Both the position numbers and the translations under genes were made by a program. The notes under the pieces were generated by a model. That model made no database searches and was not told where the DNA came from. It was given only the letters and a program-made list of their open reading frames with translations. From Palsa-506 sp963836355 (lineage in GTDB: Bacteria > Actinomycetota > Actinomycetes > Streptosporangiales > Streptosporangiaceae): a stretch of 64,000 nt of DNA. The stretch covers positions 1-64,000 of the forward strand of contig CAWIJO010000007.1 of NCBI GenBank assembly GCA_963836355.1. Direction: 5' to 3'. This document shows, piece after piece, positions 43,957 to 53,856 of this stretch (its first letter is position 1; each line of letters starts with the position of its first letter).

Positions 43957-45084
43957 TTATCGCTCCGACAGGTCCACGATCGCGGCGACCGGACCGCCGC
44001 CTGCCGGCCCCTGGTGAACCGCAGAGACCGAGACGAACACGGCCGGATCTCCGCTGACCGCGGCCGCCACGCCGCCGACGCACGCCTTGATCTGCCGGTG
44101 CCAGTGCACGTCCGAGTCATCCAGCATGGCGTTGCGCCTGCCGCGCACCACGCCGGTGGGGTCGGCTTCGCACTTTATGAAGAGGTTGACCAGGCGATTG
44201 CCCAGGTCGGCCGTGCGCGGCCGCTCGGGAAGGGGCAGGCCGGCGCTGGCGATCGCCTGCCATATCCCGTCCTGGTCGAGCGCGTCGCGCATTAGACCGT
44301 GCCCGATCCGATACCGGCCGCCGATGCCGGCCACGTTGCCGAGCACGACGATCTGTGCCCGGTCCAGCTCGACGCCCGACGAGCATGACGCCACCTCGGA
44401 GTACAGCCCTCGGTCGAGCATGATGGCGTCCGTCGCCGGCAGCTGGATCTCGCCGAGCCCGACCGCGACTCCCAGCGCGGCCGTGCCGTTGGACACGTCC
44501 ATCGACTCCCCGGTCTGCTCGGTGAACACGCTCTGGCCGCGGCGGCGCGCGTGGGCGATCGTATGGGTGGTCAGCAGCGGCGTCTTCGTCTGCACGTAGT
44601 GCACGGCCCGCGGGTCGGTGATCCCGGCCTGTCGCATGGCGACGCGGACCCCGGCGGCGACCTTCTCGACCATCAGGATCCGGCCGATGTCCTCGGGCAG
44701 CAGAGGCTCGCTCATGGATACCCCGACCGACAGTCGTGGCTGGTCAGAATGGGCTCCAGTGGCTGCATCCCCGGCAGCTCGCGCCGCGGTGGCGAACACC
44801 GTGGCGTGCGGGCTCAAGACTCCGTCCGTCCCGCCGGACCAGACGATGGGGATCCGGCCGACCTGCTCGGCGGTCCGGGTCCCGCGCGCCACCAGCACCT
44901 CGCGGAACGCCCGGTCTGCGAGGATCCTGGTGTAGTCGTTGACGCCCCCGTTCCCTTCCGTTTTCCCGATCACGGCGATCACGCGGTCAGCCTCGATCGC
45001 GCCGCCGGTGATCAGCTGCTCCAGCCCGGACGCGTCGCTGACATGCTGCAGCGGTATCTTGCGGACCTCGATCGGCTCGGGCAT
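43957..45084 (-). CDS. Ring-opening amidohydrolase (cyanuric acid hydrolase/barbiturase family)
   Basis: 375 residues, the size of this small, structurally unique family (toblerone fold, three repeats, Ser-Lys dyads). Visible family motifs: Lys41 in AVIGKTEGNGGVND, Ser83 in IVWSGGTDGVLSPH, Lys167 in HYVQTKTPLL, the EVASCSSGVELDRAQIVVLG loop (Ser236 region), and the third repeat with GVVRGRRNAMLDDSDVHWHR and AVHQGPAGGGPVA. It hydrolytically opens cyanuric acid (to carboxybiuret) or barbituric acid (to ureidomalonate); sequence alone does not say which. ATG 45084 is chosen for its AAAGGA site; ATG 45102 is also in frame. Confidence 0.9.
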   Translation of the reverse strand: MPEPIEVRKIPLQHVSDASGLEQLITGGAIEADRVIAVIGKTEGNGGVNDYTRILADRAFREVLVARGTRTAEQVGRIPIVWSGGTDGVLSPHATVFATAARAAGDAATGAHSDQPRLSVGVSMSEPLLPEDIGRILMVEKVAAGVRVAMRQAGITDPRAVHYVQTKTPLLTTHTIAHARRRGQSVFTEQTGESMDVSNGTAALGVAVGLGEIQLPATDAIMLDRGLYSEVASCSSGVELDRAQIVVLGNVAGIGGRYRIGHGLMRDALDQDGIWQAIASAGLPLPERPRTADLGNRLVNLFIKCEADPTGVVRGRRNAMLDDSDVHWHRQIKACVGGVAAAVSGDPAVFVSVSAVHQGPAGGGPVAAIVDLSER

Positions 45085-45189
45085 GGCGACCATCCTTTGC
45101 ATTTGCGTTTGCGGTCATTGGGCCGACGAGCCAGGCAGCGTCTGGAGGCGGGCGGCCCGCCGGGCTAGCCGTTCGGCGCGATCCTGGGC

Positions 45190-45352
45190 GAGCAGGCCGT
45201 GCCGCTTTCAGCTCAGCGCGGTACCCGGGGCCGAGGTCCGGCTCGGCCGGCCTGGCGTCCCACGACCGCCAGCTGCCGGAGTCGGCGACCGCGTCAAGGA
45301 AGGCATGCGCGTGCAGCCGGCTCGTGGAGCAGGCGGCGCTCGTCCCGGTCAT
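45190..45352 (-). pseudogene. N-terminal scrap resembling an acyl-CoA carboxylase carboxyltransferase
   Basis: Minus strand reads LHAHAFLDAVADSGSWRSWD then EPDLGPGYRAELKAARPAR, close to the first 50 residues of biotin-dependent acyl-CoA carboxyltransferases (DSVLDxGSW...WD pattern). Nothing of the crotonase-fold body follows. It sits in the only gap of the cluster (45085-45374), so a carboxylase gene may have been replaced here. Confidence 0.4.
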
Positions 45353-45374
45353 CGCCTCGTCACGACCATCTTGC

Positions 45375-46310
45375 CTAGCCGGTCATCGCGGCTGGGTCCG
45401 GCGCAGGGGACGCGACACCGAGCCCGGCGAGGGCCGACCGCAGCCGGGCCAGCTCGTCGTCGGTCAGGCCGGGCAACGGGGCACGCGGGTCGCCCACCTC
45501 GATGCCGAGCATCCGCAGCGCCTGCTTGGCGGGCGCGACGTAGCCCGGGTCGTACTCCAGGAACCGGTTCAGCGGCTGGAGCCGGAGCTGGAGGTTCGCT
45601 GCGGCCCTGGTCTCACCGGCGGCAGCGGCGGAGTACAGCCGGACGATCTGCTCGGGGATGATTCCCGCCGCCGTGGAGTAGATACCGTCCGCGCCAACCG
45701 ACAGGGCGGCGGCGAACTGGCTGTCCACGCCCGTGAATAGCGACCGGGTGAGACCGCGGACGGTACGGACCTCATGGATGACCTCGACGAGCTGGCCCAG
45801 ATCCGGCTCGCTCTGCTTGAGGCCGGCCATGTTGTCATGCCCGAGGATCTCGGCGATCAGGGCTGGCGACATGCCGTTGCCGGTGTAGAGGGGGTTGTTG
45901 TAGACGAAAACCGGCAGCGGGGAGCGGTCGGCCACCGACTCGAAGAATTCCGCGATCGCGGCGCCCGGCAGCGGGAAATAGTACGGCGGCACGGTGATCA
46001 CCCCCTCGGCGCCGGCGGCTGCCGCGTCCTCGCAGAGGCTGAGCACCTCGCGGGTGCTGCACGCGGCCGTCCCGGCGAGGATCGGCACCCGCCCGGCTGC
46101 GGCCTGCGCTACCGCGCGGGTGAGGGCGCGACGTTCACCGCGGTCCAGGTGCGGGAACTCGCCGGTCCCCCCGGTGGTCATGATCGCGTGCACACCGTTG
46201 TCCACCAGCCATCCGGTCAGCCGCCCCGCGGCATCGGTGTCCACGTTGTCCTGCGCGTCGAATGGCGTCACGATCGCGGGAACGACGCCCCGCAGGGTCT
46301 GTAGCTCCAT
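45375..46310 (-). CDS. DapA-family (dihydrodipicolinate synthase-like) aldolase/lyase
   Basis: 311 residues forming a class I aldolase TIM barrel. Schiff-base Lys165 in MAGLKQSEPD, catalytic Tyr137 in PVFVYNNPLYTG and the substrate carboxylate loop TTGGTGEFPHLD at residues 45-56 are present. AAGG AGG lies just before ATG 46310. Biosynthetic DapA is unlikely in this catabolic setting; members of the superfamily also act as retro-aldolases, decarboxylases or dehydratases on oxo acids, which could process a ring-cleavage product. Confidence 0.85.
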   Translation of the reverse strand: MELQTLRGVVPAIVTPFDAQDNVDTDAAGRLTGWLVDNGVHAIMTTGGTGEFPHLDRGERRALTRAVAQAAAGRVPILAGTAACSTREVLSLCEDAAAAGAEGVITVPPYYFPLPGAAIAEFFESVADRSPLPVFVYNNPLYTGNGMSPALIAEILGHDNMAGLKQSEPDLGQLVEVIHEVRTVRGLTRSLFTGVDSQFAAALSVGADGIYSTAAGIIPEQIVRLYSAAAAGETRAAANLQLRLQPLNRFLEYDPGYVAPAKQALRMLGIEVGDPRAPLPGLTDDELARLRSALAGLGVASPAPDPAAMTG

Positions 46311-46324
46311 GCCTTCCTCCTTGG

Positions 46325-47604
46325 TTAGCGGTCCTTGGCTCGGTTGAGCTCGCTGGAGTGCTGCGTCTGCCCCACGATGGATCCGCGCCTGATGACCCAC
46401 CTTCTTGCCGCCTGGAGGCGCAATGCCTCGCGGGCGTTGTCGGCGTCGAGAATGACGAGGTCGGCAGCGCACCCGGGGTTAAGCCCGTAGCCGCTGACGC
46501 CCATCACCCTGGCCGCCGCCGTCCCGATCGCGGCCACTGCCGCGTCGATCTCGGTGGGCATCGACAGCTGCGCCGCATGGCACAAGATCAGCGCCACCTG
46601 AAGCTGGTCGGCGGACCCGAACGGGTAGAAGCCGTCGGCGACGCAGTCTTGGCCGCAGGCGACTGTCAGCCCGGCAGCCAGTAGTTCCTTGACGCGGAGA
46701 ATTCCGCGCCGTCTCGGCTCGTTGTCTTCCCGGCCCTGCAGGAGCAGGTTGGTCGCCGGGTTGGCCACGAAGCGCAGGCTAGCGGCGGCCGCGCGGCTGA
46801 TGACGTCCGCCGCATAGCTGTCCTCCCAGGCGGCCATGGCGCAGCAGTGTCCGGCCGTGACCCGATCCTGCCAGCCGCGCGCCAGCGTGGCGTCGATGAG
46901 CATGGCAAGCGTCCGGGACCGTGGATCGTCAGTCTCGTCGATGTGCATGTCGACGTCCCTGTCGTAACGCTCGGCGAGGTCCATGCAGACCCCGATGTGC
47001 TCTCGTGACGCCTGCTCGTCCGGCTCCCAGTGCGGCATCCCGCCGACCACGTCGCCGCCCGTACGCAGGGCCTCCGCCATCAGCTCCGCCGTGCCTGGGT
47101 CGCGGATGATGCCCTCCTGCGGGAACACCACTGTCTGGATTTCGCACAGGTCGGCATGGTCCCTGGCTGCCTGCAGGACGCCGCGCAGCGGGGTCAGGCC
47201 GCCGATGGTGTCCACGTCGACGTGCGTCCTGATCCGGGTGGTCCCGGACAACACGGCCTGCCTGATGACCACCCCGGCCCGTGCGGCGACCTCGTCGGCA
47301 GAAGCTGTCCGCTTGATCCGGTGCAGGATGTCGATGGCCTCGGCCAAGGTCCCGGTGCGGTTCGGGCCCAGTAGCGGCAGGGTTCCGACCTTATCCAGGT
47401 GGATATGGGGCTGTACGAACGCGCAGCTCACGAGGCGGCCGTCGATGTCCAGCTCGGCAAGGCCGTCCTGGTCGAGATGATGGCCGACGCCTGCGATCAC
47501 GCCCGCGGAGATCGCGATGTCCACCAGTTCCTGGCTGTCTTTGACCCGGCACCGCCGCAGCATCAGGTCGGCTGGCGCGGGCCGGCGCCCGGTCATGGCG
47601 GCGC

Positions 47605-47608
<4 letters not shown>
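46325..47608 (-). CDS. Cytosine-deaminase-like amidohydrolase
   Basis: 427 residues of the metal-dependent amidohydrolase superfamily, CodA-like branch. Metal ligands: His68 and His70 in VQPHIHLDKVG, His in DVDMHIDETDD, His in VTAGHCCAMA and the catalytic Asp in VACGQDCVADGFYPFG. CodA-like enzymes remove exocyclic amino groups from pyrimidines, triazines and related rings or open small cyclic amides. The start ATG 47608 overlaps the upstream ATPase stop (ATGA) and follows GGGGGAG. It may convert an amino-substituted ring into the substrate of the ring-opening enzyme; inference. Confidence 0.88.
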
Positions 47609-48669
<1,061 letters not shown>

Positions 48670-48670
<1 letters not shown>

Positions 48671-49566
48671 CACCCCGAGCCTTCGCGGGCAATGTTGGCC
48701 AGTCCGTCCCCGATGAGCGAGAACGCGACGGCGGTCACCACGATGGCAGCGCCGGGGAAGAACGACAGCCACCACTGCGCGCCGATGAAGGTGCTTCCGT
48801 CCTGGATCATCTGGCCCCATTCCGGCGTAGGCGGCTGGATTCCCAGGCCGAGGTAGGAGACGGACGCCGTCAGGAGCAGCGCGTACACGAGATCGGATGA
48901 CGCGTAGACGATCGGCTGGATGATCACATTGGGCAGCAGGTGCCTGCTGAGCACCCGCAGCGTGGAGAAGTCGGAGGCCTCGGCGGCCAGCATGTACTCC
49001 GAGTGCCGGATAGTACGGACCTCTGCCCGCACCAGCCGGGCATAGAAGATCCAGCTGACAACCGACACTGCCAGGTAGAGACTCAGCAGCCCAGGTCCCC
49101 GCAGCCCGACGATGCAGATGACCAGGACCAGGAACGGGAACGCCAGCGCGACATCGATGACCCGCATCATGGTGCTGTCCAGGCCACCGCCCGCCCATCC
49201 GGCGATGACCCCGACCGTGGTGCCGATGACGAACGCGGTAGTGACCAGGGAAAATGCGATGATCAAGTCGATCCTGGCCGAGTACGCGGTGCGCGCGAAG
49301 ATGTCCCGGCCGAATTGGTCGGTGCCGAAGTAGTGCGCGTCGCTCGGCGGCTGGAGGCTGGCCAGCGGGTTCAGCGTAGTCGGCGTGTACCTGCAGATGA
49401 CCGGCGCCGCCACGGCGGCGATCACGATGATTGCGAGCATGCCGCACCCGGCCAGCAGCGAGATGCGCTCGCGGCCGCGCAGGAGCGGCAGGATCGCGCT
49501 GAGCCGGAGCCCAGGCCGGCCGAGGGGGCGCTGCGCGCCGGGGCGGCCGAGTCCGGTGACGGTCAT
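48670..49566 (-). CDS. ABC importer permease (DppC/OppC-like)
   Basis: 298 residues. A cytoplasmic N-terminus precedes a first span (LAGCGMLAIIVIAAVAAPVI), then the periplasmic DppC landmark HYFGTDQFGRDIFARTAYSA, four to five more spans and the EAA coupling loop AAEASDFSTLRVLSRHLLPN. It pairs with the DppB-like permease to form the channel. ATGA overlaps couple it to the permease before (49563-49566) and the ATPase after it. Confidence 0.88.
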
Positions 49567-50498
49567 GCCAGCTCATTTCGGGGGCTGAGGGCAGCCTGCG
49601 TGATATCGACCGCGAGCGTGATCATCAGCACGAGTACGCCGAATACCAGCGCTATCCCCTGGACCAGCTGGTAGTCCCGCGACAGCACCGCATTGACCAG
49701 GGTGACCCCGATGCCGTCGACCGAGAAGACGGATTCGACCACCACCGAGGCGCCGAGCAGGTAGCTGAGGTTGAGGCCGACGATGGTCACCGCGGGGATC
49801 AGGGCGTTGCGCAGGACGTGCCGGAGGTAGACCCGGCGAAGCGTGATGCCCTTCAGTACCGCCAGGCTGACGTAGTCGGCATCGAGAACGTCGATCAGTG
49901 ACGCGCGCAGGCTGCGCACGAGGACTGCCAGGAAGCTGAGTGCCAGGGTCAGGGCTGGCAGGAACAGGTGCCAGAGCTCGTCGGCGAAGCCGCTTCCCGC
50001 CCCGCCCACCGGGAACCACTTAAGCCTGAGCGCCAGGAACGCGATCAGCAGCAGGCCGATCCAGAAGCTGGGCAGCCCGAGCCCGACGACAAGGGATCCC
50101 TTGATGGAATGGTCAAGCCAGCCTTCGTTGTGCGTGGCCGAGATCATGGCGAGCGGCACGCCGAGGACGACAGCGATCATGACCCCGTAGCCGACGAGGA
50201 ACAACGTCGTGGGCAGCCGTGCCGCCAGCAGCGTGTCGGTTGACTGGTGCAGGAGGAACGAGTAGCCAAGCTGGCCGTGGCCGATGTTGGCGACAAAATG
50301 CCAGTACTGCTGGAGCAGCGGCCGGTCGATGCCCAGCTGGTGCCTGATCGAGGCCAGGATCTGCGGTGTCGCCCGCTGGCCGGCCAGGGCGCGCGCCGGA
50401 TCCCCGGGCACCAGGTGCACCATGGCGAATGTCACCAGCGTGATCCCGAACAGCACCGGCAGCGCCTGGACGAGACGGCGAAGGACAAGACGGCGCAC
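49563..50498 (-). CDS. ABC importer permease (DppB/OppB-like)
   Basis: 311 residues from GTG 50498, one base after the ATPase stop. Landmarks: the N-terminal RRLVQALPVLFGITLVTFAM, VPGDPARALAG, a large external loop ending LGYSFLLHQSTDTLLAARLP, six spans in all, and the coupling segment ADYVSLAVLKGITLRRVYLR followed by HVLRNALIPAVTIVGLN. Partner of the DppC-like permease. Confidence 0.9.
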   Translation of the reverse strand: MRRLVLRRLVQALPVLFGITLVTFAMVHLVPGDPARALAGQRATPQILASIRHQLGIDRPLLQQYWHFVANIGHGQLGYSFLLHQSTDTLLAARLPTTLFLVGYGVMIAVVLGVPLAMISATHNEGWLDHSIKGSLVVGLGLPSFWIGLLLIAFLALRLKWFPVGGAGSGFADELWHLFLPALTLALSFLAVLVRSLRASLIDVLDADYVSLAVLKGITLRRVYLRHVLRNALIPAVTIVGLNLSYLLGASVVVESVFSVDGIGVTLVNAVLSRDYQLVQGIALVFGVLVLMITLAVDITQAALSPRNELA

Positions 50499-50499
50499 G

Positions 50500-51360
50500 T
50501 CATGCCCCCGGGCCGGGCGGCGCGGCGACAGTGGCGTCCAGGCGCGGAACCGCGCGCAGCAGTTCCTGGGTGTACTGGTGCCGGGGGGAGAGCAGGACCT
50601 GGTCGGCCGGGCCCGCTTCCACAATCTCGCCGGCCTGCATGACGATGATCCGGTCGCAGAGATGCCTGGCAACGGACATGTCGTGGGTCACCAGGATGAT
50701 GGCCAGGCCGAGCTGCTCGCGCAGGTCGGCCAGCAGGTTGAGGATCTGCGCCTGAACGGACGCGTCCAGGGCGGACACGATCTCGTCGGCGATGATCAGC
50801 CGCGGCTCGAACGCGACTGCGCGCGCTATGGCCACCCGCTGCTGCTGGCCGCCGGAGAGCCGGCGAGGGCGCCTGGACGCGGCCGCATGGTCCAGCCCGA
50901 CCAGGCCGAGCAGTTCGTCGACCCGGGCCTGGGCGCTCCCCTTAGGCCGCAGGTCGTGCACCCTGATGATCTCCCTGAGCACCGAGCCGACGCTGCGCAG
51001 CGGGTTGAGCGAGGATGCGGGATCCTGGAAGACGACCTGAATCCCGCGCACGCGCGGAAACCTCCGGAGCGCGTCCGGCGCCGAGACCGTCCGGCCCTCG
51101 TAGCTCACCATGCCAGCAGACGGCAGGAGCAGGCCGGCCAGGCAGTTGGCCAGCGTGGTCTTGCCCGATCCGCTCTCGCCAACGACGCCGAGGCACTCGC
51201 CGCGGCGCACGGACATCGTCGCGTCGCTGAGCGCGGGCGGCTGAATCTCGCCTCGCCTCGCGGCCGGATATGTCTTGCTGAGGCCGCGGCACTCAAGCAG
51301 CGGCGGCTCCGCAGGGGCGTCCTGCGCAGCCCCTGCGTGCCCGCCGCCAGGCCGGATCAC
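50500..51360 (-). CDS. ABC importer ATPase (DppF/OppF-like)
   Basis: 286 residues from GTG 51360. Walker A GVVGESGSGKTTL, Q-loop IQVVFQDPASSLNPLRSVG, signature RLSGGQQQRVAIARAV, Walker B PRLIIADEIVSALDAS (Glu kept, Pro of DEPT replaced by Ile) and switch His in ILVTHDMSVARHL. Second ATPase of the importer; the fact that its partner is frameshifted matters, since these transporters need both. It starts 9 bases after the binding-protein stop. Confidence 0.9.
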   Translation of the reverse strand: MIRPGGGHAGAAQDAPAEPPLLECRGLSKTYPAARRGEIQPPALSDATMSVRRGECLGVVGESGSGKTTLANCLAGLLLPSAGMVSYEGRTVSAPDALRRFPRVRGIQVVFQDPASSLNPLRSVGSVLREIIRVHDLRPKGSAQARVDELLGLVGLDHAAASRRPRRLSGGQQQRVAIARAVAFEPRLIIADEIVSALDASVQAQILNLLADLREQLGLAIILVTHDMSVARHLCDRIIVMQAGEIVEAGPADQVLLSPRHQYTQELLRAVPRLDATVAAPPGPGA

Positions 51361-51369
51361 CTGACCCGG

Positions 51370-52962
51370 CTATCCGGACAGGCTGAACTGCTCGAATGGG
51401 TAGGTGCCATACGGATTAGCCTCGAAGCCCACCAGTTTGGGGCTGGCGACATAGATCAGTTTCGGGAAGTACAGCGGGATCGCGTGAGCCGTCTGCGCCA
51501 CCTTCTGCTGCACCTGGTCGAACAGCGGCCGGGCGGCCGTGGCCGTGGTTGCGTTGACCGCCTTGTGGACCAGCGCGATAGACGCCGGGTCATTAAAGCC
51601 GGTGAAGTAGGACTTGCAGCAGTACGACGGATCCATCCAGAACAGTGGCTGCTCACTCGGGTCACCGACGAAGTTGCCCCAGAAGGTCGTGTTCATGGTG
51701 AAGTTGCCCGAATCCAGGGCGTTCTCGTTCGAGACGAAGTCGCGCTGCAGCACGTTGAGCTGGATCCCGATCTTGGCAAGATCCGCCTGCATGATCGTGG
51801 AGATCGCCCGCTGGGCGACGCCCTGCGATACGCCGAACTGCAAGTGTATCGGGAGTCGCACGCCGGACTCCTTAAGCAGCTGCTTCGCCTTTGCCAGGTT
51901 GAACGGGTAGAGGTTGAGCGAGGTGTTCTGGAAGGTCTGTGCCGCCGGCCCGACCAGGAACGTCGCAGCGGGCGTGCCGTAACCGAACAGGCCGGCCTTG
52001 ACGATGCCCGGGCGATCGATCGCGAGCGAGATAGCCTCCCTGACCTTCTCGTTATTGAGCGGTGGCTTGGTCACGTTAAGCGGGATCAGCTCGACTAGCG
52101 TCGACGGGAACAGATGCACCTTGACCGCCGGATTGGCCTTCAGGCTCGAGATCTGGTTGAGCGGCGGGTCTTCCGCCAGCGTCGCTTGACCGCCCAGCAC
52201 GGCGGTGGCCCTGGCGGTGTCTGCCGACACGACGTGGAAGACGATCGAGTTGAGATAGGGCCGCCTCTTCTCCCAGTAGTACGGATTCCTGGTTGTCGTG
52301 ATCGACACGCCGGGATTGCTCGATGACCACATGAAGGGTCCCGTTCCCACCGGATGCTTGAGGAATGCGGCATAGCCCTCACGCTTTATCAGGGCCTTTG
52401 GCAGGATCGCGGCGTTGAAGCCCGATAGATCGGACAGCAGGTAGGGCCAGGGCTTCTTGAATTTGATGACGACCGTCTGCGCGTCTGGCGCCGTCATTGA
52501 GGAGATCTTCTGGCCGACGAACGCTATCTGGCTATTCGCGTCCGTGAAGGCACGGTGCAGCGAGAACAGCACGTCCGCGGTCGTCATTGGTGTCCCGTCG
52601 CTGAACTTGACGGCCTGGCGGATCTTGAACGTGTAGGTCTTGTTGTCCGACGCCACGGTGTAACTCGACGCCAGCCGGGGCTGGTATCCGGCGCCGTCCT
52701 GGCTTGGCCGGACCAGGAACTCCCACCATGCGCCGAACACCGCGATCGAGACGTTGTCCGCCGTGGCCGAGTAGGGGTTCATGTCCTGGGGGTAGCTGTC
52801 GATATCGAAGATCATCGTGCCGCCCCGATGCGGCGTGCCGGACGAGCCACTCGCGCTACCCGAGCTGGTGCCCGAGCCGGTGCTCCCCGAGCTGCAGGCG
52901 GCCAGACCAAGGGCAGCAGCGAGCGCAGTCGCGATGGTGGCCGTTCTGGTCCGGCGTTTCAT
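51370..52962 (-). CDS. Solute-binding lipoprotein, family 5 (oligopeptide/nickel/opine type)
   Basis: 530 residues. The signal peptide (RRTRTATIATALAAALGLAA) ends in a lipobox with Cys22-23 region LAACSSGS and a Ser/Gly-rich linker, so it is anchored outside the membrane. The SBP family 5 signature appears in RQAVKFSDGTPMTTADVLFS; other typical segments are HPVGTGPFMWSSSNPG and NNEKVREAISLAIDRPGIVK. It captures the substrate for the permeases encoded downstream. Family 5 proteins bind peptides, sugars and small heterocycles alike; in this cluster a nitrogen heterocycle is inferred. Confidence 0.9.
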   Translation of the reverse strand: MKRRTRTATIATALAAALGLAACSSGSTGSGTSSGSASGSSGTPHRGGTMIFDIDSYPQDMNPYSATADNVSIAVFGAWWEFLVRPSQDGAGYQPRLASSYTVASDNKTYTFKIRQAVKFSDGTPMTTADVLFSLHRAFTDANSQIAFVGQKISSMTAPDAQTVVIKFKKPWPYLLSDLSGFNAAILPKALIKREGYAAFLKHPVGTGPFMWSSSNPGVSITTTRNPYYWEKRRPYLNSIVFHVVSADTARATAVLGGQATLAEDPPLNQISSLKANPAVKVHLFPSTLVELIPLNVTKPPLNNEKVREAISLAIDRPGIVKAGLFGYGTPAATFLVGPAAQTFQNTSLNLYPFNLAKAKQLLKESGVRLPIHLQFGVSQGVAQRAISTIMQADLAKIGIQLNVLQRDFVSNENALDSGNFTMNTTFWGNFVGDPSEQPLFWMDPSYCCKSYFTGFNDPASIALVHKAVNATTATAARPLFDQVQQKVAQTAHAIPLYFPKLIYVASPKLVGFEANPYGTYPFEQFSLSG

Positions 52963-53013
52963 TGCCGCCTCCGATCCAGGCCTTGACGCCTGGTTGGGCC
53001 TGAGATAGGTGTG

Positions 53014-53817
53014 CTATTCCGGGTCCATGAAGCCCACGACTCTGACGAGCGCTGCCTCGCCGCCGGCGAACTTCCATGGGAATGCGCAGATATGCGCTCT
53101 TCGGCCGATGAGCTTGGTGACATTAGAGCTAAGATTCTCTACGATCGGGATGTTGGCCTGAAATAGCCGCACATGGCAGACCGTCTGATCTTTTACGGGA
53201 AATCTCTCTTTCGGTGAAGTTCCCATCAATTTTTCGGCTTCCTCGTACACTTGCGGCCACCAGTCGCGGGTGTTCGAGTTCATCGGATGGTCGGGGGAGG
53301 AGTTGTCCACGCCGAGCCACCGGATTTGCTTTTCGACTAGCCAGTCTGCCAGCTCCCCGTCACCCCCGGGGCGCTTGAAGAAATACCGGATCAGATCCGG
53401 CTCCGAGCCTCCCGAGTAGTACCGGTTGTAGCCGGTGTAGATTATCAGGACGTCACCGGGCTTGACCCCGACCCGCTCCTGGATGTCGCTGGGCCTGATG
53501 ACGTGGAAATCCGACACAAGATCGGAAATGTCGGCGATGACGACCGGCCCGTACAGCCGCTCCAGCGGTATCGACGCGATGTCCATCCCCTCTTCGCGCC
53601 AATGCAAGGGCGCGTCGATGTGCGTGCCGATGTGGAGCTGGGTGGAGATCCGCTGGTGGTTGGTGCCGTGCGAGGGAAGGCGCTTGGCCCAGACAACTGT
53701 GGGTGGTTCGTCGGCGGGGAAGGGCGGCGTGTCCGCGTTCCACGGCTGCGAGCAGTCGACGAGTTGGACTGGGCGGTTGCAGGCCGGCCAGGTCATTCCC
53801 GGATCTTCGCTCAGCAT
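53014..53817 (-). CDS. Cyclase-family metal-dependent hydrolase (kynurenine formamidase/isatin hydrolase-like)
   Basis: 267 residues with the family metal motif HxGTHxDxPxH: His62, His66, Asp68 and His72 in QLHIGTHIDAPLHW. Also DIQERVGVKPGDVLIIYTGY, the later WLGVDNSSPDHPMN and the HAR/FPW-like C-terminal segment HICAFPWKFAGGEAALVRVV. Family members hydrolyse cyclic or formyl amides using Mn or Zn. In this cluster it could open a lactam ring or an N-formyl product. ATG 53817 follows GGGGAAGGG. It precedes the binding protein by 51 bases. Confidence 0.85.
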   Translation of the reverse strand: MLSEDPGMTWPACNRPVQLVDCSQPWNADTPPFPADEPPTVVWAKRLPSHGTNHQRISTQLHIGTHIDAPLHWREEGMDIASIPLERLYGPVVIADISDLVSDFHVIRPSDIQERVGVKPGDVLIIYTGYNRYYSGGSEPDLIRYFFKRPGGDGELADWLVEKQIRWLGVDNSSPDHPMNSNTRDWWPQVYEEAEKLMGTSPKERFPVKDQTVCHVRLFQANIPIVENLSSNVTKLIGRRAHICAFPWKFAGGEAALVRVVGFMDPE

Positions 53818-53856
53818 CGCGTGCCCTTCCCCTCGGTCTTGTTCTTCGGTTGCCCA

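Noticed and set aside
50284..52098. 604-codon plus-strand frame
   Set aside because: Antisense to the importer ATPase and solute-binding protein, both of which have unmistakable motifs; no domain in the plus-strand text.
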